From assembly GCF_020567705.1 (NCBI RefSeq), contig NZ_JAJDJU010000005.1, positions 1 to 64,000 on the forward strand: DNA of 64,000 nt, written 5' to 3'. The position numbers and the translations under genes were made by a program. The number at the start of each line of letters is the position of its first letter. The stretch's first letter is position 1. This DNA comes from Acidocella sp. KAb 2-4 (lineage in GTDB: Bacteria > Pseudomonadota > Alphaproteobacteria > Acetobacterales > Acetobacteraceae). Below, piece after piece: positions 35,811-48,926 of the stretch. The notes under the pieces are model-generated. The model saw only the letters and a list, made by a program, of their open reading frames with translations. It did not search any database and had not been told where the DNA came from.

Positions 35811-37598
35811 TTGCACCCGACCGACATCCGGTCTCCGGATCATTTCCACAAAGTCGTCGATTGCCAATATGCCTGCCCGGCGCATACCCCGGTTCCCGAA
35901 TATATCCGCCTGATCGCCGCGGGCCGCTATACCGACGCGTATATGGTCAACTGGCAGTCCAACGTGTTCCCCGGCATTCTCGGGCGCGTGTGCGACCGCC
36001 CCTGCGAGCCCGCCTGCCGGCGCGGCCGGGTGGAGGAGCAGCCGGTGGCGATCTGCCGGCTCAAGCGCGTCGCCGCCGATTATAAAGACGACATCACCGC
36101 CCGCCTGCCCCGGCCCGCGCCCATGCCCAACGGCAAGCGCGTCGCCCTGATCGGCGCCGGCCCCGCCTCGCTCACCGTGGCGCGCGACCTCGCCCCGCTC
36201 GGCTACGACATTACCGTGATCGACGAAGGCAAGGCCGGCGGCGGCATGATGCGCACGCAGATCCCCAAATTCCGCCTGCCGGACGCGGTGCTGGACGAGG
36301 AATGCGGCTATATCGAACATCTCGGCATCACCACCCGCTATGGCCAACGGGTGGACAGCCTGAAGGCGCTGCTGGCCGAGGGGTACGACGCCGTGTTCAT
36401 CGGCACCGGCGCCCCGCGCGGGCGCGATCTCGACATTCCCGGCCGCGAGGAAGCCGCCGCCAACATCCATCTGGGCATCGACTGGCTCTCCTCGATCTCC
36501 TTCGGCCATGTCTCATCCATCGGCAAGCGCGTCATCGTGCTCGGCGGCGGCAACACCGCCATGGATTGCTGCCGCTCCGCCCGGCGCCTCGGCGGCGAGG
36601 ATGTAAAAGTCGTGGTCCGCTCCGGCTTCAAGGAGATGAAAGCCTCGCCCTGGGAGAAGGAGGACGCGATGCACGAGGACATCCCGATCCTCAACTTCCT
36701 GGTGCCAAAGGCATTCACCCACGAGCAAGGCCGCCTCACCGGCGTCACCTTCGAGAAGGTGAAAGCCGAATACGACGCCAAGGGCCGCCGCAGTCTGGTG
36801 CCCGCGGGCGAGCCGGATGTGCACCTCCCCGCCGACGACGTGCTGATCGCCGTCGGCCAGGAAAACGCCTTCCCCTGGATCGAGCGCGATCTCGGCCTCG
36901 AATTCGATAAATGGGGCATGCCGGTGGTGGACCAGACCACGTTCCGCTCCACCCATCCCCAGGTGTTCTTCGGCGGCGATGCCGCGTTCGGCCCCAAAAA
37001 CATCATCTGGGCCGTGGCGCATGGGCACGAGGCCGCGATCTCCATCGACCTGCTCTGCCGCGGCAAAGACATCACCGCCCGCCCGGCGCCCGATGTCGCG
37101 CTGACCAGCCAGAAAATGGGCATCCACGAATGGAGCTACGATAACGAGGTCTCCAACGACCACCGCTTCCCCGTGCCGCATGCCGAGAAGGCGCTGGCGC
37201 TCGCCAACATCACCGCCGAGGTCGAGCTCGGCTTCACCCCCGGCCTCGCCTTCGCCGAGGCCGAGCGCTGCCTGAATTGCGACGTGCAGACCGTGTTCAC
37301 CGATAAGCTCTGCATCGAGTGCGACGCCTGCGCCGATATCTGCCCGGTGGACTGCATCACCTTCACCGAGGATGGCGACGAGCCCGCGCTGCGCGCCCGC
37401 CTCGCCGCCCCCGCCGCCAATACGGCGCAGGATTTGTACGTCTCCGGCCCGCTGAAAACCGGCAACATCATGGTCAAGGACGAAGATGTCTGCCTGCATT
37501 GCGGCATGTGCGCCGAGCGCTGCCCCACCGGCGCGTGGGACATGCAGCGCTTCCTGTTTCAAACCGCCAAAGCGGGGGTTTCATGCTCCAGACCGTAA
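35811..37598 (+). CDS. GltD-like FAD/NAD(P) oxidoreductase with C-terminal 2x[4Fe-4S] domain
   Basis: About 595 residues. The N-terminal Fer4_20 domain has Cys18, Cys22, Cys61, Cys65 and Cys69 (GILGRVCDRPCEPACRRG). A glutamate-synthase-small-subunit-like flavoprotein follows, with VALIGAGPASLTVARDL for FAD and VIVLGGGNTAMDCCRSARRL for NAD(P). The end carries two [4Fe-4S] ferredoxin motifs, CIECDACADICPVDC and CLHCGMCAERCPTGAW. TTG 35811 has a textbook GGAGG site at 7 bases spacing, whereas GTG 35760 has none. It overlaps the 2-oxoacid oxidoreductase alpha gene by 16 bases, so it probably passes electrons between ferredoxin and NAD(P). Confidence 0.87.
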   Translation: MHPTDIRSPDHFHKVVDCQYACPAHTPVPEYIRLIAAGRYTDAYMVNWQSNVFPGILGRVCDRPCEPACRRGRVEEQPVAICRLKRVAADYKDDITARLPRPAPMPNGKRVALIGAGPASLTVARDLAPLGYDITVIDEGKAGGGMMRTQIPKFRLPDAVLDEECGYIEHLGITTRYGQRVDSLKALLAEGYDAVFIGTGAPRGRDLDIPGREEAAANIHLGIDWLSSISFGHVSSIGKRVIVLGGGNTAMDCCRSARRLGGEDVKVVVRSGFKEMKASPWEKEDAMHEDIPILNFLVPKAFTHEQGRLTGVTFEKVKAEYDAKGRRSLVPAGEPDVHLPADDVLIAVGQENAFPWIERDLGLEFDKWGMPVVDQTTFRSTHPQVFFGGDAAFGPKNIIWAVAHGHEAAISIDLLCRGKDITARPAPDVALTSQKMGIHEWSYDNEVSNDHRFPVPHAEKALALANITAEVELGFTPGLAFAEAERCLNCDVQTVFTDKLCIECDACADICPVDCITFTEDGDEPALRARLAAPAANTAQDLYVSGPLKTGNIMVKDEDVCLHCGMCAERCPTGAWDMQRFLFQTAKAGVSCSRP

Positions 37599-39424
37599 AA
37601 CAAGAGGTCGCCGCCATCACCGCGGTCAACGACTTCGTCGTCAAATTCGCCAACGTCAACGGCTCCGGCTCGGCCAGCGCCAACCAGCTTTTCGCCAAAT
37701 CCATCCTGCGCATGGGCGTGCCGATGGCGCCGCGCAACATCTTCCCCTCCAACATCCAGGGCCTGCCCACCTGGTATGAGATCCGCGTCTCAGAGGCCGG
37801 CTATCTCGGCGCCCGCGCCGGCACCGACCTGATGGTGGCGATGAACCCGCAGACCTGGGACCAGGACGTGGCCTCCATCCTGCCCGGCGGCTATCTGTTC
37901 TATGATTCCACCCGCGCCATCCCGCCCAGCAAGTTCCGGCCGGATATCAACATCATCGGCATGCCGCTGACCGCGCTGTGCAACCAGGAATATGCCGACC
38001 CGCGCCAGCGCCAGCTGTTCAAGAACATCATCTATGTCGGCGCTCTCGCGGCCCTGCTCAACATCGAGATCGAGGTGATCGAGACCCTGATCAAGGAGCA
38101 GTTCAAGGCCAAGGAGAAGCTGATCGCCCCCAACCTGCACGCCCTGCACATGGGGCGTGATTACGCGCTGACCCATCTGCCCTGCCCGCTCGGCCTCACC
38201 ATCCGCCGCTCAGACGCGGTGGGCGAGCGCATCTCCATCGACGGCAACGCCGCCGCCGCCCTTGGCGCCGTGTATGGCGGCGCCACCGTGGCGGCATGGT
38301 ATCCCATCACCCCCTCCACCTCGGTGGTGGAAGCCTTCACCAAACATTGCGCCAAACTGCGCACCGACCCCGAGACCGGCGCCAAAAACTACGCGATCGT
38401 CCAGGCCGAGGACGAGCTCGCCTCGATCGGCATGGTCATCGGCGCCGGGTGGAATGGCGCGCGCGCCTTCACGGCCACCTCCGGCCCCGGCATCTCGCTG
38501 ATGCAGGAATTCCTCGGCCTCGCCTATTTCGCCGAGATCCCCGCCGTGCTCATCGACGTGCAGCGCGCCGGCCCCTCCACCGGCATGCCCACCCGCACCC
38601 AGCAATGCGACATCCTGCTCTGCGCCTATGCCTCGCATGGCGACACCAAGCATGTCCTGCTCTTCCCCGAGGACCCGCATGAATGCTTCACCTTCGGGGC
38701 GCTCGCCTTCGACCTCGCGGACCGGCTGCAAACCCCGGTCTTCCTCATGCTCGACCTCGATATCGGCATGAATGAGCGCCTCACCCGCCCCTTCACCTGG
38801 GATGACAGCCGCCGCATGGACCGCGGCAAGGTGATGAGCGCGGCGGAGCTGGAGGCGGGCAAGGAGTTCGGCCGCTATCTCGATGTCGATGGCGACGGCA
38901 TCCCCTACCGCACCTATCCCGGCACGCACCCCACCAAGGGCGCCTTCTTCACCCGCGGCACCTCCAAGGACCGCTACGCCCGCTACACCGAGGCCGGCGC
39001 CGCCTATGTCGACAACATGGAGCGCCTGCTGCGCAAATTCCGCACCGCCGAAACGCTGGTGCCCCCGCCGCAGCTCCGCTCCGCCGAGGAGCCAACCAGG
39101 CTCGGCGCCATCTATTATGGCTCCACCAGCGCCGCGATGCGCGAGGCGCAGGACCTGATGGCCGCCCAGGGTGTCGATCTCGACCTGCTGCGCGTGCGCG
39201 GCTTCCCCTTCAACGACGATGTCCGCCGCTTCATCGCCGCGCATGACACCGTGTTCGTGGTCGAGCAGAACCGCGACGGCCAGCTCCGCACCCTGCTCAT
39301 CAACGAGCTGGAGACCGACCCCGCCAAACTCAAGCGCTGCGTGCATTACGACGGCACGCCGATCACCGCCCGCCGCATCATCGAGACCATCGAGGCCCAT
39401 ATGCCGGCCTGGAGCCTGACATGA
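37583..39424 (+). CDS. korA: 2-oxoacid:ferredoxin oxidoreductase, fused gamma-alpha subunit
   Basis: The 613-residue subunit has a gamma domain first (DFVVKFANVNGSGSASANQL, about residues 15-190). The alpha domain begins at IDGNAAAALGAVYGGATVAA and has AWYPITPSTSVVEAFTKHC, TSGPGISLMQEFLGLAYFAE and a C-terminal VFVVEQNRDGQLRTLL. With the beta subunit it would oxidatively decarboxylate a 2-oxoacid, probably 2-oxoglutarate, to the acyl-CoA with ferredoxin as acceptor. The substrate is inferred. Confidence 0.9.
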   Translation: MLQTVKQEVAAITAVNDFVVKFANVNGSGSASANQLFAKSILRMGVPMAPRNIFPSNIQGLPTWYEIRVSEAGYLGARAGTDLMVAMNPQTWDQDVASILPGGYLFYDSTRAIPPSKFRPDINIIGMPLTALCNQEYADPRQRQLFKNIIYVGALAALLNIEIEVIETLIKEQFKAKEKLIAPNLHALHMGRDYALTHLPCPLGLTIRRSDAVGERISIDGNAAAALGAVYGGATVAAWYPITPSTSVVEAFTKHCAKLRTDPETGAKNYAIVQAEDELASIGMVIGAGWNGARAFTATSGPGISLMQEFLGLAYFAEIPAVLIDVQRAGPSTGMPTRTQQCDILLCAYASHGDTKHVLLFPEDPHECFTFGALAFDLADRLQTPVFLMLDLDIGMNERLTRPFTWDDSRRMDRGKVMSAAELEAGKEFGRYLDVDGDGIPYRTYPGTHPTKGAFFTRGTSKDRYARYTEAGAAYVDNMERLLRKFRTAETLVPPPQLRSAEEPTRLGAIYYGSTSAAMREAQDLMAAQGVDLDLLRVRGFPFNDDVRRFIAAHDTVFVVEQNRDGQLRTLLINELETDPAKLKRCVHYDGTPITARRIIETIEAHMPAWSLT

Positions 39425-40479
39425 CCTTCCTGCCCAAACCCAAGCTGCACCACCCGCATCTGGCCTGCAACACGCTCGGCTATACACGGCGCGATTACGA
39501 GGGCGCGATCTCCACGCTCTGCGCCGGCTGTGGGCATGATTCCATCTCCGCCGCCATCGTGCGCGCCTGTTTCGAGCTGGACCTGCCGCCGCACCGCATC
39601 GCCAAGCTCTCCGGCATTGGCTGCTCCTCCAAAACCCCCACCTATTTCCTGGGCAACTCGCACGGCTTCAACTCGGTGCATGGGCGCATGCCCTCGGTGC
39701 TCACCGGCGCCAACCTCGCCAACCGCGAGCTCATCTATCTCGGCGTCTCCGGCGATGGCGATTCCGCCTCCATCGGCCTCGGCCAGTTCGCCCACGCCAT
39801 GCGCCGCGGCGTGAACATGACCTATATCGTCGAGAATAACGGGGTGTACGGCCTCACCAAGGGCCAGTTCTCCGCCACCTCCGACAAAGGTGCGAAGAAC
39901 AAGAGCGGCGCCGTCAACAAGGATGAGGCGATCGACCTCGTCGGCCTCGCCATCGAGCTCGGCGCCAGCTTCGTCGCCCGCTCCTTCTCGGGCGACAAGG
40001 CCCAGCTCGTGCCGCTGATCAAGGCCGCCCTCACCCATCAGGGCGCGGCGTTCATCGACGTCATTTCCCCCTGCGTCACCTTCAACAACCACCAGGGCTC
40101 GACCAAGAGCTTCGACTATGTGCGCGAGCATAACGAGGCGGTGAATTTCCTCGACGTGATTGCCGGGCAGGAGGAGATCACCGTCGATTACGCCCCCGGC
40201 GCGGTCGAACTCGTGCGCCAGCATGACGGCTCGCTGCTGCGCCTGCGCAAGCTGGGCGAGGATGATTACGACCCGCGCGACCGCGCCGCCGCCGCCGCCT
40301 TCCTTGAGCGCCACCGCCGCGCGGGCGAGATCGTCACCGGCCTGCTCTATCTCGACCCCGAGGCCAGCGAGCTGCACCACGCCCTGGGCACCACCGCCAC
40401 CCCGCTCAACACCCTGGGCGAAGACAAGCTCTGCCCCGGCGCGGCGGCGCTGGAGCGGCTCAACGCCAGCCTGCGCTAG
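39421..40479 (+). CDS. korB: 2-oxoacid:ferredoxin oxidoreductase, beta subunit
   Basis: The 352-residue thiamine-diphosphate subunit carries ISTLCAGCGHDSISAAIVRA at the start and GDGDSASIGLGQFAHAMRRG leading to VENNGVYGLTKGQFS, the TPP/Mg motif. A Cys in GIGCSSKTPTYFLGN completes the cluster environment. Its start overlaps the alpha stop as ATGA, so both subunits are coupled. Confidence 0.92.
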   Translation: MTFLPKPKLHHPHLACNTLGYTRRDYEGAISTLCAGCGHDSISAAIVRACFELDLPPHRIAKLSGIGCSSKTPTYFLGNSHGFNSVHGRMPSVLTGANLANRELIYLGVSGDGDSASIGLGQFAHAMRRGVNMTYIVENNGVYGLTKGQFSATSDKGAKNKSGAVNKDEAIDLVGLAIELGASFVARSFSGDKAQLVPLIKAALTHQGAAFIDVISPCVTFNNHQGSTKSFDYVREHNEAVNFLDVIAGQEEITVDYAPGAVELVRQHDGSLLRLRKLGEDDYDPRDRAAAAAFLERHRRAGEIVTGLLYLDPEASELHHALGTTATPLNTLGEDKLCPGAAALERLNASLR

Positions 40480-40615
40480 GCGCGCTCCCGCCAACGTTCA
40501 CAACACCTTAACCCGAATTTCCTTGACACGGCGCGGCCAAACGGCGCGAGAATACGCCAGGTTCAGGGAGATACGGCCAATTTGCGCTTGACCTGTCACT
40601 TCACCCCGCGCTTTT

Positions 40616-40636
40616 CCATCCGGCAAAACCGGATGG
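40616..40636 (+). other. Stem-loop 10 bases upstream of miaB
   Basis: CCATCCGG-CAAAA-CCGGATGG is an 8-base perfect stem with a 5-base loop ending at 40636; the miaB ATG is at 40647. There is no U-run, so it is unlikely to terminate transcription. It occupies the place of a normal ribosome site, and miaB shows no clear GGAGG there. Confidence 0.5.
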
Positions 40637-40646
40637 ATTTAGACGT

Positions 40647-42005
40647 ATGAACGCGACGGACCGCAAACTCCGCAAACTGCATGTCGTGACGCATGGCTGC
40701 CAGATGAACGTGTATGACAGCGCGCGCATGGCCGACATCCTGCGCCCTCTGGGCTATACCACGGTCGACAGCCCGGACGACGCGGATATGGTGATCATGA
40801 ACACCTGCCATATCCGCGAGCGGGCGGAGGAGAAAGTCTTCTCCAATCTCGGCCGGCTGCGCGTGCTCAAGGAGGAAAAGGGCGGCGAGATGATGATCGC
40901 CGTGACCGGCTGCGTGGCCCAGGCCGAGGGCGAGCTGATCACCCGGCGCGCCCCGTTCGTCGATCTGGTGGTCGGCCCGCAGGCCTATCACCGCCTGCCC
41001 GAACTCATCGCCCAGGCCCACCGCAAGCAGGGCGCGGTGATCGACACCGAATTCCCCGCCGAGCAGAAATTCGACCATCTGCCCGACAACGCCGCCCCCC
41101 AGGGCGTGGTCTCCTTCCTCTCCATCCAGGAAGGCTGCGATAAATTCTGCTCCTTCTGCGTCGTGCCCTACACGCGCGGGGCGGAAGCCTCCCGCCCCGC
41201 CGCCAGCGTGCTGGCCGAGGCGCGGCGCATGGTCGCGGGCGGCGCGCGCGAGATCGCGCTGCTCGGCCAGAACGTGAACGCCTATCACGGCGAGGGGCCA
41301 GACGGGAAAACCTGGGGCCTCGCCCGGCTGCTGGCCGAGATGGCCGAGATCGAGGGGCTGGAGCGGCTGCGCTACACCACCTCCCACCCCAACGACATGG
41401 ACGACGCGCTGATCCTCGCCCATCGCGACAACGCCAAGCTGATGCCCTTCCTACACCTGCCGGTGCAATCGGGGTCGGACAAAATCCTCGCGGCCATGAA
41501 CCGCAAGCACAAGGCCGAGGCGTTCCGCCGCATCGTCGGCAAGCTGCGCGAGGCAAGGCCGGACCTCGCCCTGTCCTCCGATTTCATCGTCGGCCATCCC
41601 GGCGAGACCGATGCCGATTTCGCCGCGACCATGGATCTGGTGCGCGAGACCGGCTTCGCCCTGGCCTATTCCTTCAAATATTCGCCCCGGCCCGGCACCC
41701 CGGCCGCGGCCCTGCCGCAGATCGCCGAGGACATCAAGGACGCCCGGCTCTACGAGCTGCAAGCCGAGCTGCGCCGCCAGCAAAACGCGTTCAACGCGGC
41801 GCTGGTCGGGCAGACCACCCCGGTGCTGTTCACCGGCGCCGGGCGCCATCCGGGGCAGATCGCGGCGCGCTCGCTCTGGCTGCAGCCGGTGGTGGTTGAG
41901 CATCCCACGGCGCTGACCGGCGAAATCCACCAGGTGAAAATCACCCACAGCAACCCCAATTCTCTCTTGGCCACTCTTTTGAGCAAGGAGCAAATCGCCG
42001 CTTGA
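40647..42005 (+). CDS. miaB: tRNA-2-methylthio-N6-dimethylallyladenosine synthase
   Basis: The 452-residue radical SAM enzyme thiomethylates A37 of tRNAs reading UNN codons. The auxiliary cluster cysteines Cys18, Cys54 and Cys89 and the SAM cluster motif CDKFCSFC (Cys164, Cys168, Cys171) are all present. A C-terminal TRAM domain is expected in the last 70 residues ([20 protein letters not shown]). It heads a miaB-phoH-ybeY-corC operon with overlapping stops and starts. Confidence 0.96.
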   Translation: MNATDRKLRKLHVVTHGCQMNVYDSARMADILRPLGYTTVDSPDDADMVIMNTCHIRERAEEKVFSNLGRLRVLKEEKGGEMMIAVTGCVAQAEGELITRRAPFVDLVVGPQAYHRLPELIAQAHRKQGAVIDTEFPAEQKFDHLPDNAAPQGVVSFLSIQEGCDKFCSFCVVPYTRGAEASRPAASVLAEARRMVAGGAREIALLGQNVNAYHGEGPDGKTWGLARLLAEMAEIEGLERLRYTTSHPNDMDDALILAHRDNAKLMPFLHLPVQSGSDKILAAMNRKHKAEAFRRIVGKLREARPDLALSSDFIVGHPGETDADFAATMDLVRETGFALAYSFKYSPRPGTPAAALPQIAEDIKDARLYELQAELRRQQNAFNAALVGQTTPVLFTGAGRHPGQIAARSLWLQPVVVEHPTALTGEIHQVKITHSNPNSLLATLLSKEQIAA

Positions 42006-43027
42006 GCCAGATCATCGCATCCTCGGCTACCCATTCCGCCCCGCTGCCGCGGCCCCTCACCATGACCTTCGGCGACAACGCGCTGCTGCCGCTGCTGCTC
42101 GGAGATCACGACCGCCATCTCGCCCGCATCGAGCAACGGCTCGGCGTGCGTCTGGCCTGCCGCGGCAACCGGATCTCGATCTCCGGCACGCCCGAGCAGA
42201 TCGCCGCGGCAGAGGCGGCATTGTCCGCGCTCTACCGGCAATTGGAACGCGGCGAGATGATCGACGGCCCGAAAGTGGATGCCGCGCTGCGCATGACCGA
42301 CCCGGCGGGCGAGCCGCGCCTGCCGCTCTCCGATTTGCCCGCCATCCGCACCCGCAAGGGCGCCGTCGGCCCGCGCAGCCCCGGCCAGGCGGCCTATATG
42401 GAATTGCTGGCCCGGCACGAGATGGTGTTCGCCCTCGGCCCCGCCGGCACCGGCAAAACCTATCTCGCCGTGGCCCAGGCCGTGGCCATGCTCACCACCG
42501 GCAAGGTGGACCGCATCGTGCTCACCCGCCCGGCGGTGGAGGCGGGCGAGCGCCTCGGCTTCCTGCCCGGCGACATGAAAGAGAAGGTCGACCCCTATCT
42601 GCGCCCGCTTTATGACGCGCTGAACGAAATGCTCCCCGGCGAGCAATTCACCAAGCGCCTCACCACCGGCGAGATCGAGATCGCCCCGCTCGCCTTCATG
42701 CGCGGACGCACGCTCTCGCACGCCTTCGTCATCCTCGACGAAGCCCAGAACACCACCGCCGTGCAGATGAAGATGTTCCTCACCCGCATGGGCGAGGGCA
42801 CGCGCATGGTCATCACCGGCGATCTCACCCAGATCGACCTGCCATCCGGCATCCGCTCGGGGATGGCCGACGCGCTGGAGACTCTGGAAGGCATCCAGGG
42901 CATCGGCGTCGCCCGCTTCGGCAATTCCGATGTGGTGCGCCATCCGCTGGTCGGACGGATTGTCGAAGCCTACGACCAGCGCTATGCCGCTGCGAAGGAA
43001 CATGCCCGCGAACAGAAGCTGGGCTAA
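42002..43027 (+). CDS. ybeZ: PhoH family ATPase (YbeZ)
   Basis: The 341-residue protein has Walker A GPAGTGKT (residues about 146-153) and Walker [21 protein letters not shown]. It belongs to the PhoH/YbeZ NTPase family linked to RNA metabolism with its partner YbeY, encoded next. The predicted start is TTG 42002, overlapping the miaB stop as TTGA with AAGGAG 11 bases upstream. ATG 42061 is a possible shorter start. Confidence 0.92.
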   Translation: MSQIIASSATHSAPLPRPLTMTFGDNALLPLLLGDHDRHLARIEQRLGVRLACRGNRISISGTPEQIAAAEAALSALYRQLERGEMIDGPKVDAALRMTDPAGEPRLPLSDLPAIRTRKGAVGPRSPGQAAYMELLARHEMVFALGPAGTGKTYLAVAQAVAMLTTGKVDRIVLTRPAVEAGERLGFLPGDMKEKVDPYLRPLYDALNEMLPGEQFTKRLTTGEIEIAPLAFMRGRTLSHAFVILDEAQNTTAVQMKMFLTRMGEGTRMVITGDLTQIDLPSGIRSGMADALETLEGIQGIGVARFGNSDVVRHPLVGRIVEAYDQRYAAAKEHAREQKLG

Positions 43028-43034
43028 AGGACAG

Positions 43035-43472
43035 ATGGAACCTGGAAGTACGAGCCCCTTCGGGGGGCCCGAAATCATCGTCGCCGACCGCCGCTGGCGC
43101 CGGCATGTGCGGCATTTGCCGTGGCTCATCCGCCGCACCCTGGCCGCGGCCGAGAGCGGCGCCAGCGTGGTGCTGGCCGATGACCGCACGATCAAACGGC
43201 TGAACCACCGCGACCGCGGCAAGAACAAGCCGACCAACGTTCTCACCTACGCCAACCCGCCGGAAATGTTGCTCGCCTTCGGCGTGGTGGCGGCCGAGGC
43301 CGCGCGCGAGGGCAAGAGCATCGCCCGGCATTTGCAGCATCTGCTGGTGCATGGCGCGCTGCATCTGCATGGGTTCGACCACCACCATGCCGGCGAGGCG
43401 CGGGAGATGGAGGCGGCGGAAACCCGCATCCTGGCCCGGCTCGGCGTGCCCAACCCGTGGAAAAACCGATGA
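43035..43472 (+). CDS. ybeY: Endoribonuclease YbeY (rRNA maturation factor)
   Basis: The 145-residue protein carries the UPF0054 zinc motif [11 protein letters not shown] (H-X3-H-X5-H). It also has the preceding [20 protein letters not shown], a typical YbeY segment. It matures 16S rRNA ends and takes part in ribosome quality control. ATG 43035 was chosen because upstream in-frame codons overlap the ATPase gene and do not resemble the family. Confidence 0.93.
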   Translation: MEPGSTSPFGGPEIIVADRRWRRHVRHLPWLIRRTLAAAESGASVVLADDRTIKRLNHRDRGKNKPTNVLTYANPPEMLLAFGVVAAEAAREGKSIARHLQHLLVHGALHLHGFDHHHAGEAREMEAAETRILARLGVPNPWKNR

Positions 43473-44352
43473 GCAGCGCCCTCACCCGCCTGCTCAACCG
43501 GCTGCGCACCTCCGAGCAATCGGTGCGCGACTCCATCGCCGAGCTGGTGCAGGAAGCCGAGGCCGAAGCCGCCAGCGGCGGCGCCGGGGTGCCGGCCGGG
43601 CTGTCGCCGCATGAGCGCGCGCTGATCGCCAACGTGCTACGCCTGCGCGAGATCACCGCCGATGACGTGATGGTCCCGCGCCCGGACATCATCGCCATGC
43701 GCGCCGATGTCTCGCTGGACCAAGCCCTGGCGCAAATCCGCCGCGAGGGGCATTCGCGCCTGCCGGTCTACCGTGAGGAGCTCGATGACCTCGCGGGCAT
43801 GGTCCATATCAAGGACGTGTTCGCCTATACCGGCCCGGCGGCGGAATTCTCGGTGGAGAAGATCCTACGCAAGCCCTTGCTCGTGGCGCCGCAGATCACG
43901 GTGCTCGACCTGCTGCTGCAAATGCGCCAGACGCGCACGCATCTCGCGCTGGTGGTGGACGAATATGGCGGCGTGGATGGGCTGGTGACGATCGAGGATC
44001 TGGTGGAAACCATCGTCGGCGACATCGCGGACGAGCATGACGAGATCGAGGGTCCGATGCTGGTCGAGCGCCCGGACGGCACGTTCGACCTCAACGCCCG
44101 CCTGCCCGTGGAGGAATTCGAGGAAAAAATCGGCCCCGTGCTGGCCGAGGATGAGCGCGACGCCGATATCGAGACCGTCGGCGGGCTGGTGTTCAACCTC
44201 GCCGGGCGGGTTCCCGCGCGCGGCGAGATCATCCGCCACCCCTCGGGCCTCGAATTCCTGGTGCTGGAGGCCGATGCGAGGCGCATCCGCCGCCTGCGCG
44301 CCCGCCGCCCGGCCCCGCCCGAGGCGCCGCCGCCCGCCCCCAGCGCCGACGC

Positions 44353-44356
<4 letters not shown>
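43469..44356 (+). CDS. corC: CorC/HlyC family CBS-domain protein
   Basis: About 295 residues. An N-terminal helical part (SALTRLLNRLRTSEQSVRDS) is followed by a CBS pair (VMVPRPDIIAMRADVSLDQA, then EYGGVDGLVTIEDLVETIVG). The CorC_HlyC transporter-associated domain lies at the end (LPVEEFEEKIGPVLAEDERD). It is associated with magnesium/cobalt handling. The start overlaps the ybeY stop as ATGA. The TAA stop shares TTAA with the convergent hydrolase gene. Confidence 0.9.
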
Positions 44357-46434
<2,078 letters not shown>

Positions 46435-46435
46435 C

Positions 46436-47347
46436 ATGACCGGGCAAAAAATGGACTGGGATAAGCTGAGAGTGTTCCACGCGGTGGCGGAGGCGGGCAG
46501 CTTCACGCATGCGGGGGATACGCTGAACCTCAGCCAATCGGCGGTTTCGCGGCAGATTTCAGCGCTTGAGGAAGCGCTCTCCGTGCCGCTGTTCCACCGC
46601 CATGCGCGCGGGCTGATCCTTACCGAGCAAGGCGAGGCGCTGAACCGCACCGTGCGCGAGGTATTCGCCAAGCTCGCGATGACCGAGGCGCTGCTGGCCG
46701 AAAGCAAGGAAAAGCCCGCCGGGCGGCTGAAGGTGACGACCACGCACAGCTTCGGCGTGACCTGGCTGGCGCCGCGGCTGAAGCAGTTCCTGTCCGCACA
46801 CCCGGATGTCACCGTCTCGCTGCTGCTCGACGACACCGATCTCGACCTCGCCATGCGCGAGGCCGATGTCGCCATCCGCATGCATCCGCCGCGCCAGCCG
46901 GATCTGGTCCAGCGCCATCTCGGCAAAATCCGCAGCCAGATCTGGGCCTCGCCCGAATACGCGAAGGCCAACGGCCTGCCGGAGACGGTGGATGACCTCG
47001 ACAAGCACAAGCTCATCCTGTTCGGGGACCGCAAGCCCCCGGTGCCGGATGTGAACTGGCTGGGCGAGATCGGCCGCAAGGATGGCACGGCGCGGCGCGG
47101 CGCGCTGGAGATCAACTCGCTGCAGGCCATCCTCGCCTGCATCCGCTCCGGCGTGGGCATCGGCTCGGTGCCGGATTATCTGGTGCAGGACACGACCGGG
47201 CTGGTTCCGGTGCTGCCAGATATCAAGAAGCCCTCGATCGAGATGTATTTCGTCTACCCGGAAGAGTTGCGGAACTCCAAGCGCGTTGCCGTATTCCGTG
47301 ACTTTCTGGTGAATTCTCTTGCCGAACGTAACACGCTAAAGCCCTGA
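46436..47347 (+). CDS. LysR-family transcriptional regulator
   Basis: The 303-residue protein has an N-terminal winged HTH (residues about 8-66, MDWDKLRVFHAVAEAGSFTH and LSQSAVSRQISALEEALSVP) and a periplasmic-binding-like effector domain. It starts 1 base after the trxB stop, so it may be co-transcribed and respond to redox or carbon status. The effector is unknown. Confidence 0.9.
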   Translation: MTGQKMDWDKLRVFHAVAEAGSFTHAGDTLNLSQSAVSRQISALEEALSVPLFHRHARGLILTEQGEALNRTVREVFAKLAMTEALLAESKEKPAGRLKVTTTHSFGVTWLAPRLKQFLSAHPDVTVSLLLDDTDLDLAMREADVAIRMHPPRQPDLVQRHLGKIRSQIWASPEYAKANGLPETVDDLDKHKLILFGDRKPPVPDVNWLGEIGRKDGTARRGALEINSLQAILACIRSGVGIGSVPDYLVQDTTGLVPVLPDIKKPSIEMYFVYPEELRNSKRVAVFRDFLVNSLAERNTLKP

Positions 47348-47426
47348 AATCGGCGGTTTTCCTAGATTCCGCCGCCGCGCTGGAACAAATAGATACAAAA
47401 AAGCAAGCGCATTACGGTTTTAACAC

Positions 47427-47454
47427 TTAGATTTTTACGCGATGTGGCTTATAT
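47427..47454 (+). promoter_or_regulatory. Putative promoter of the structured RNA
   Basis: TTAGAT (47427-47432) and TTATAT (47449-47454) are separated by 16 bases in a locally AT-rich segment. Transcription starting about 7 bases later would begin at the first hairpin. The assignment rests on position and spacing. Confidence 0.4.
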
Positions 47455-47460
47455 ACAACA

Positions 47461-47590
47461 TGCCCGGTGCGAGCCGGGCATCGTCCGGCTCTTGGAGCCG
47501 GATTGGGACCTCGGTCCCAACGTCTCCCAGACGTGAAGCCTCCCTGTTGACTTGACCCGCTGGCCCATGAGGTGCCGGCGGGTTTTTTTA
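47461..47590 (+). ncRNA. Structured small RNA candidate with intrinsic terminator
   Basis: Bases 47461-47533 fold into four consecutive hairpins. The first is TGCCCGG/CCGGGCA with a 6-base loop, the second TCCGGCTC/GAGCCGGA with a 3-base loop, the third TTGGGAC/GTCCCAA with loop CTCG, and the fourth CGTCT/AGACG. A single-stranded AAGCCTCCCTG segment follows. A 10-base terminator stem (ACCCGCTGGC/GCCGGCGGGT, one G-T pair) is then directly followed by seven T residues. No open reading frame of note is inside. CCUCCC could pair with Shine-Dalgarno sequences, as in CcsR-type and related alphaproteobacterial small RNAs. The family is not identified. Confidence 0.75.
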
Positions 47591-47747
47591 TCTGCGGAGA
47601 ATGGGCGTTGTTCTGTCGATATCTATAAAAATAAAGCTCTAATTCTACGCAAAAATTCAATTAAATTACCGTTTTTGCCGAATTTGCGTCATGTCAAACT
47701 TGGGTCTATTCTCGCCGCAACGCACAAACACAGTATAAGGATCCGTC

Positions 47748-48922
<1,175 letters not shown>

Positions 48923-48926
<4 letters not shown>

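Noticed and set aside
47348-47460. Riboswitch for the thiolase gene in the same gap as the hairpin RNA
   Set aside because: The hairpins end in a complete terminator 160 bases before the gene and there is no alternative antiterminator pairing that I can see, so a separate small RNA fits better.
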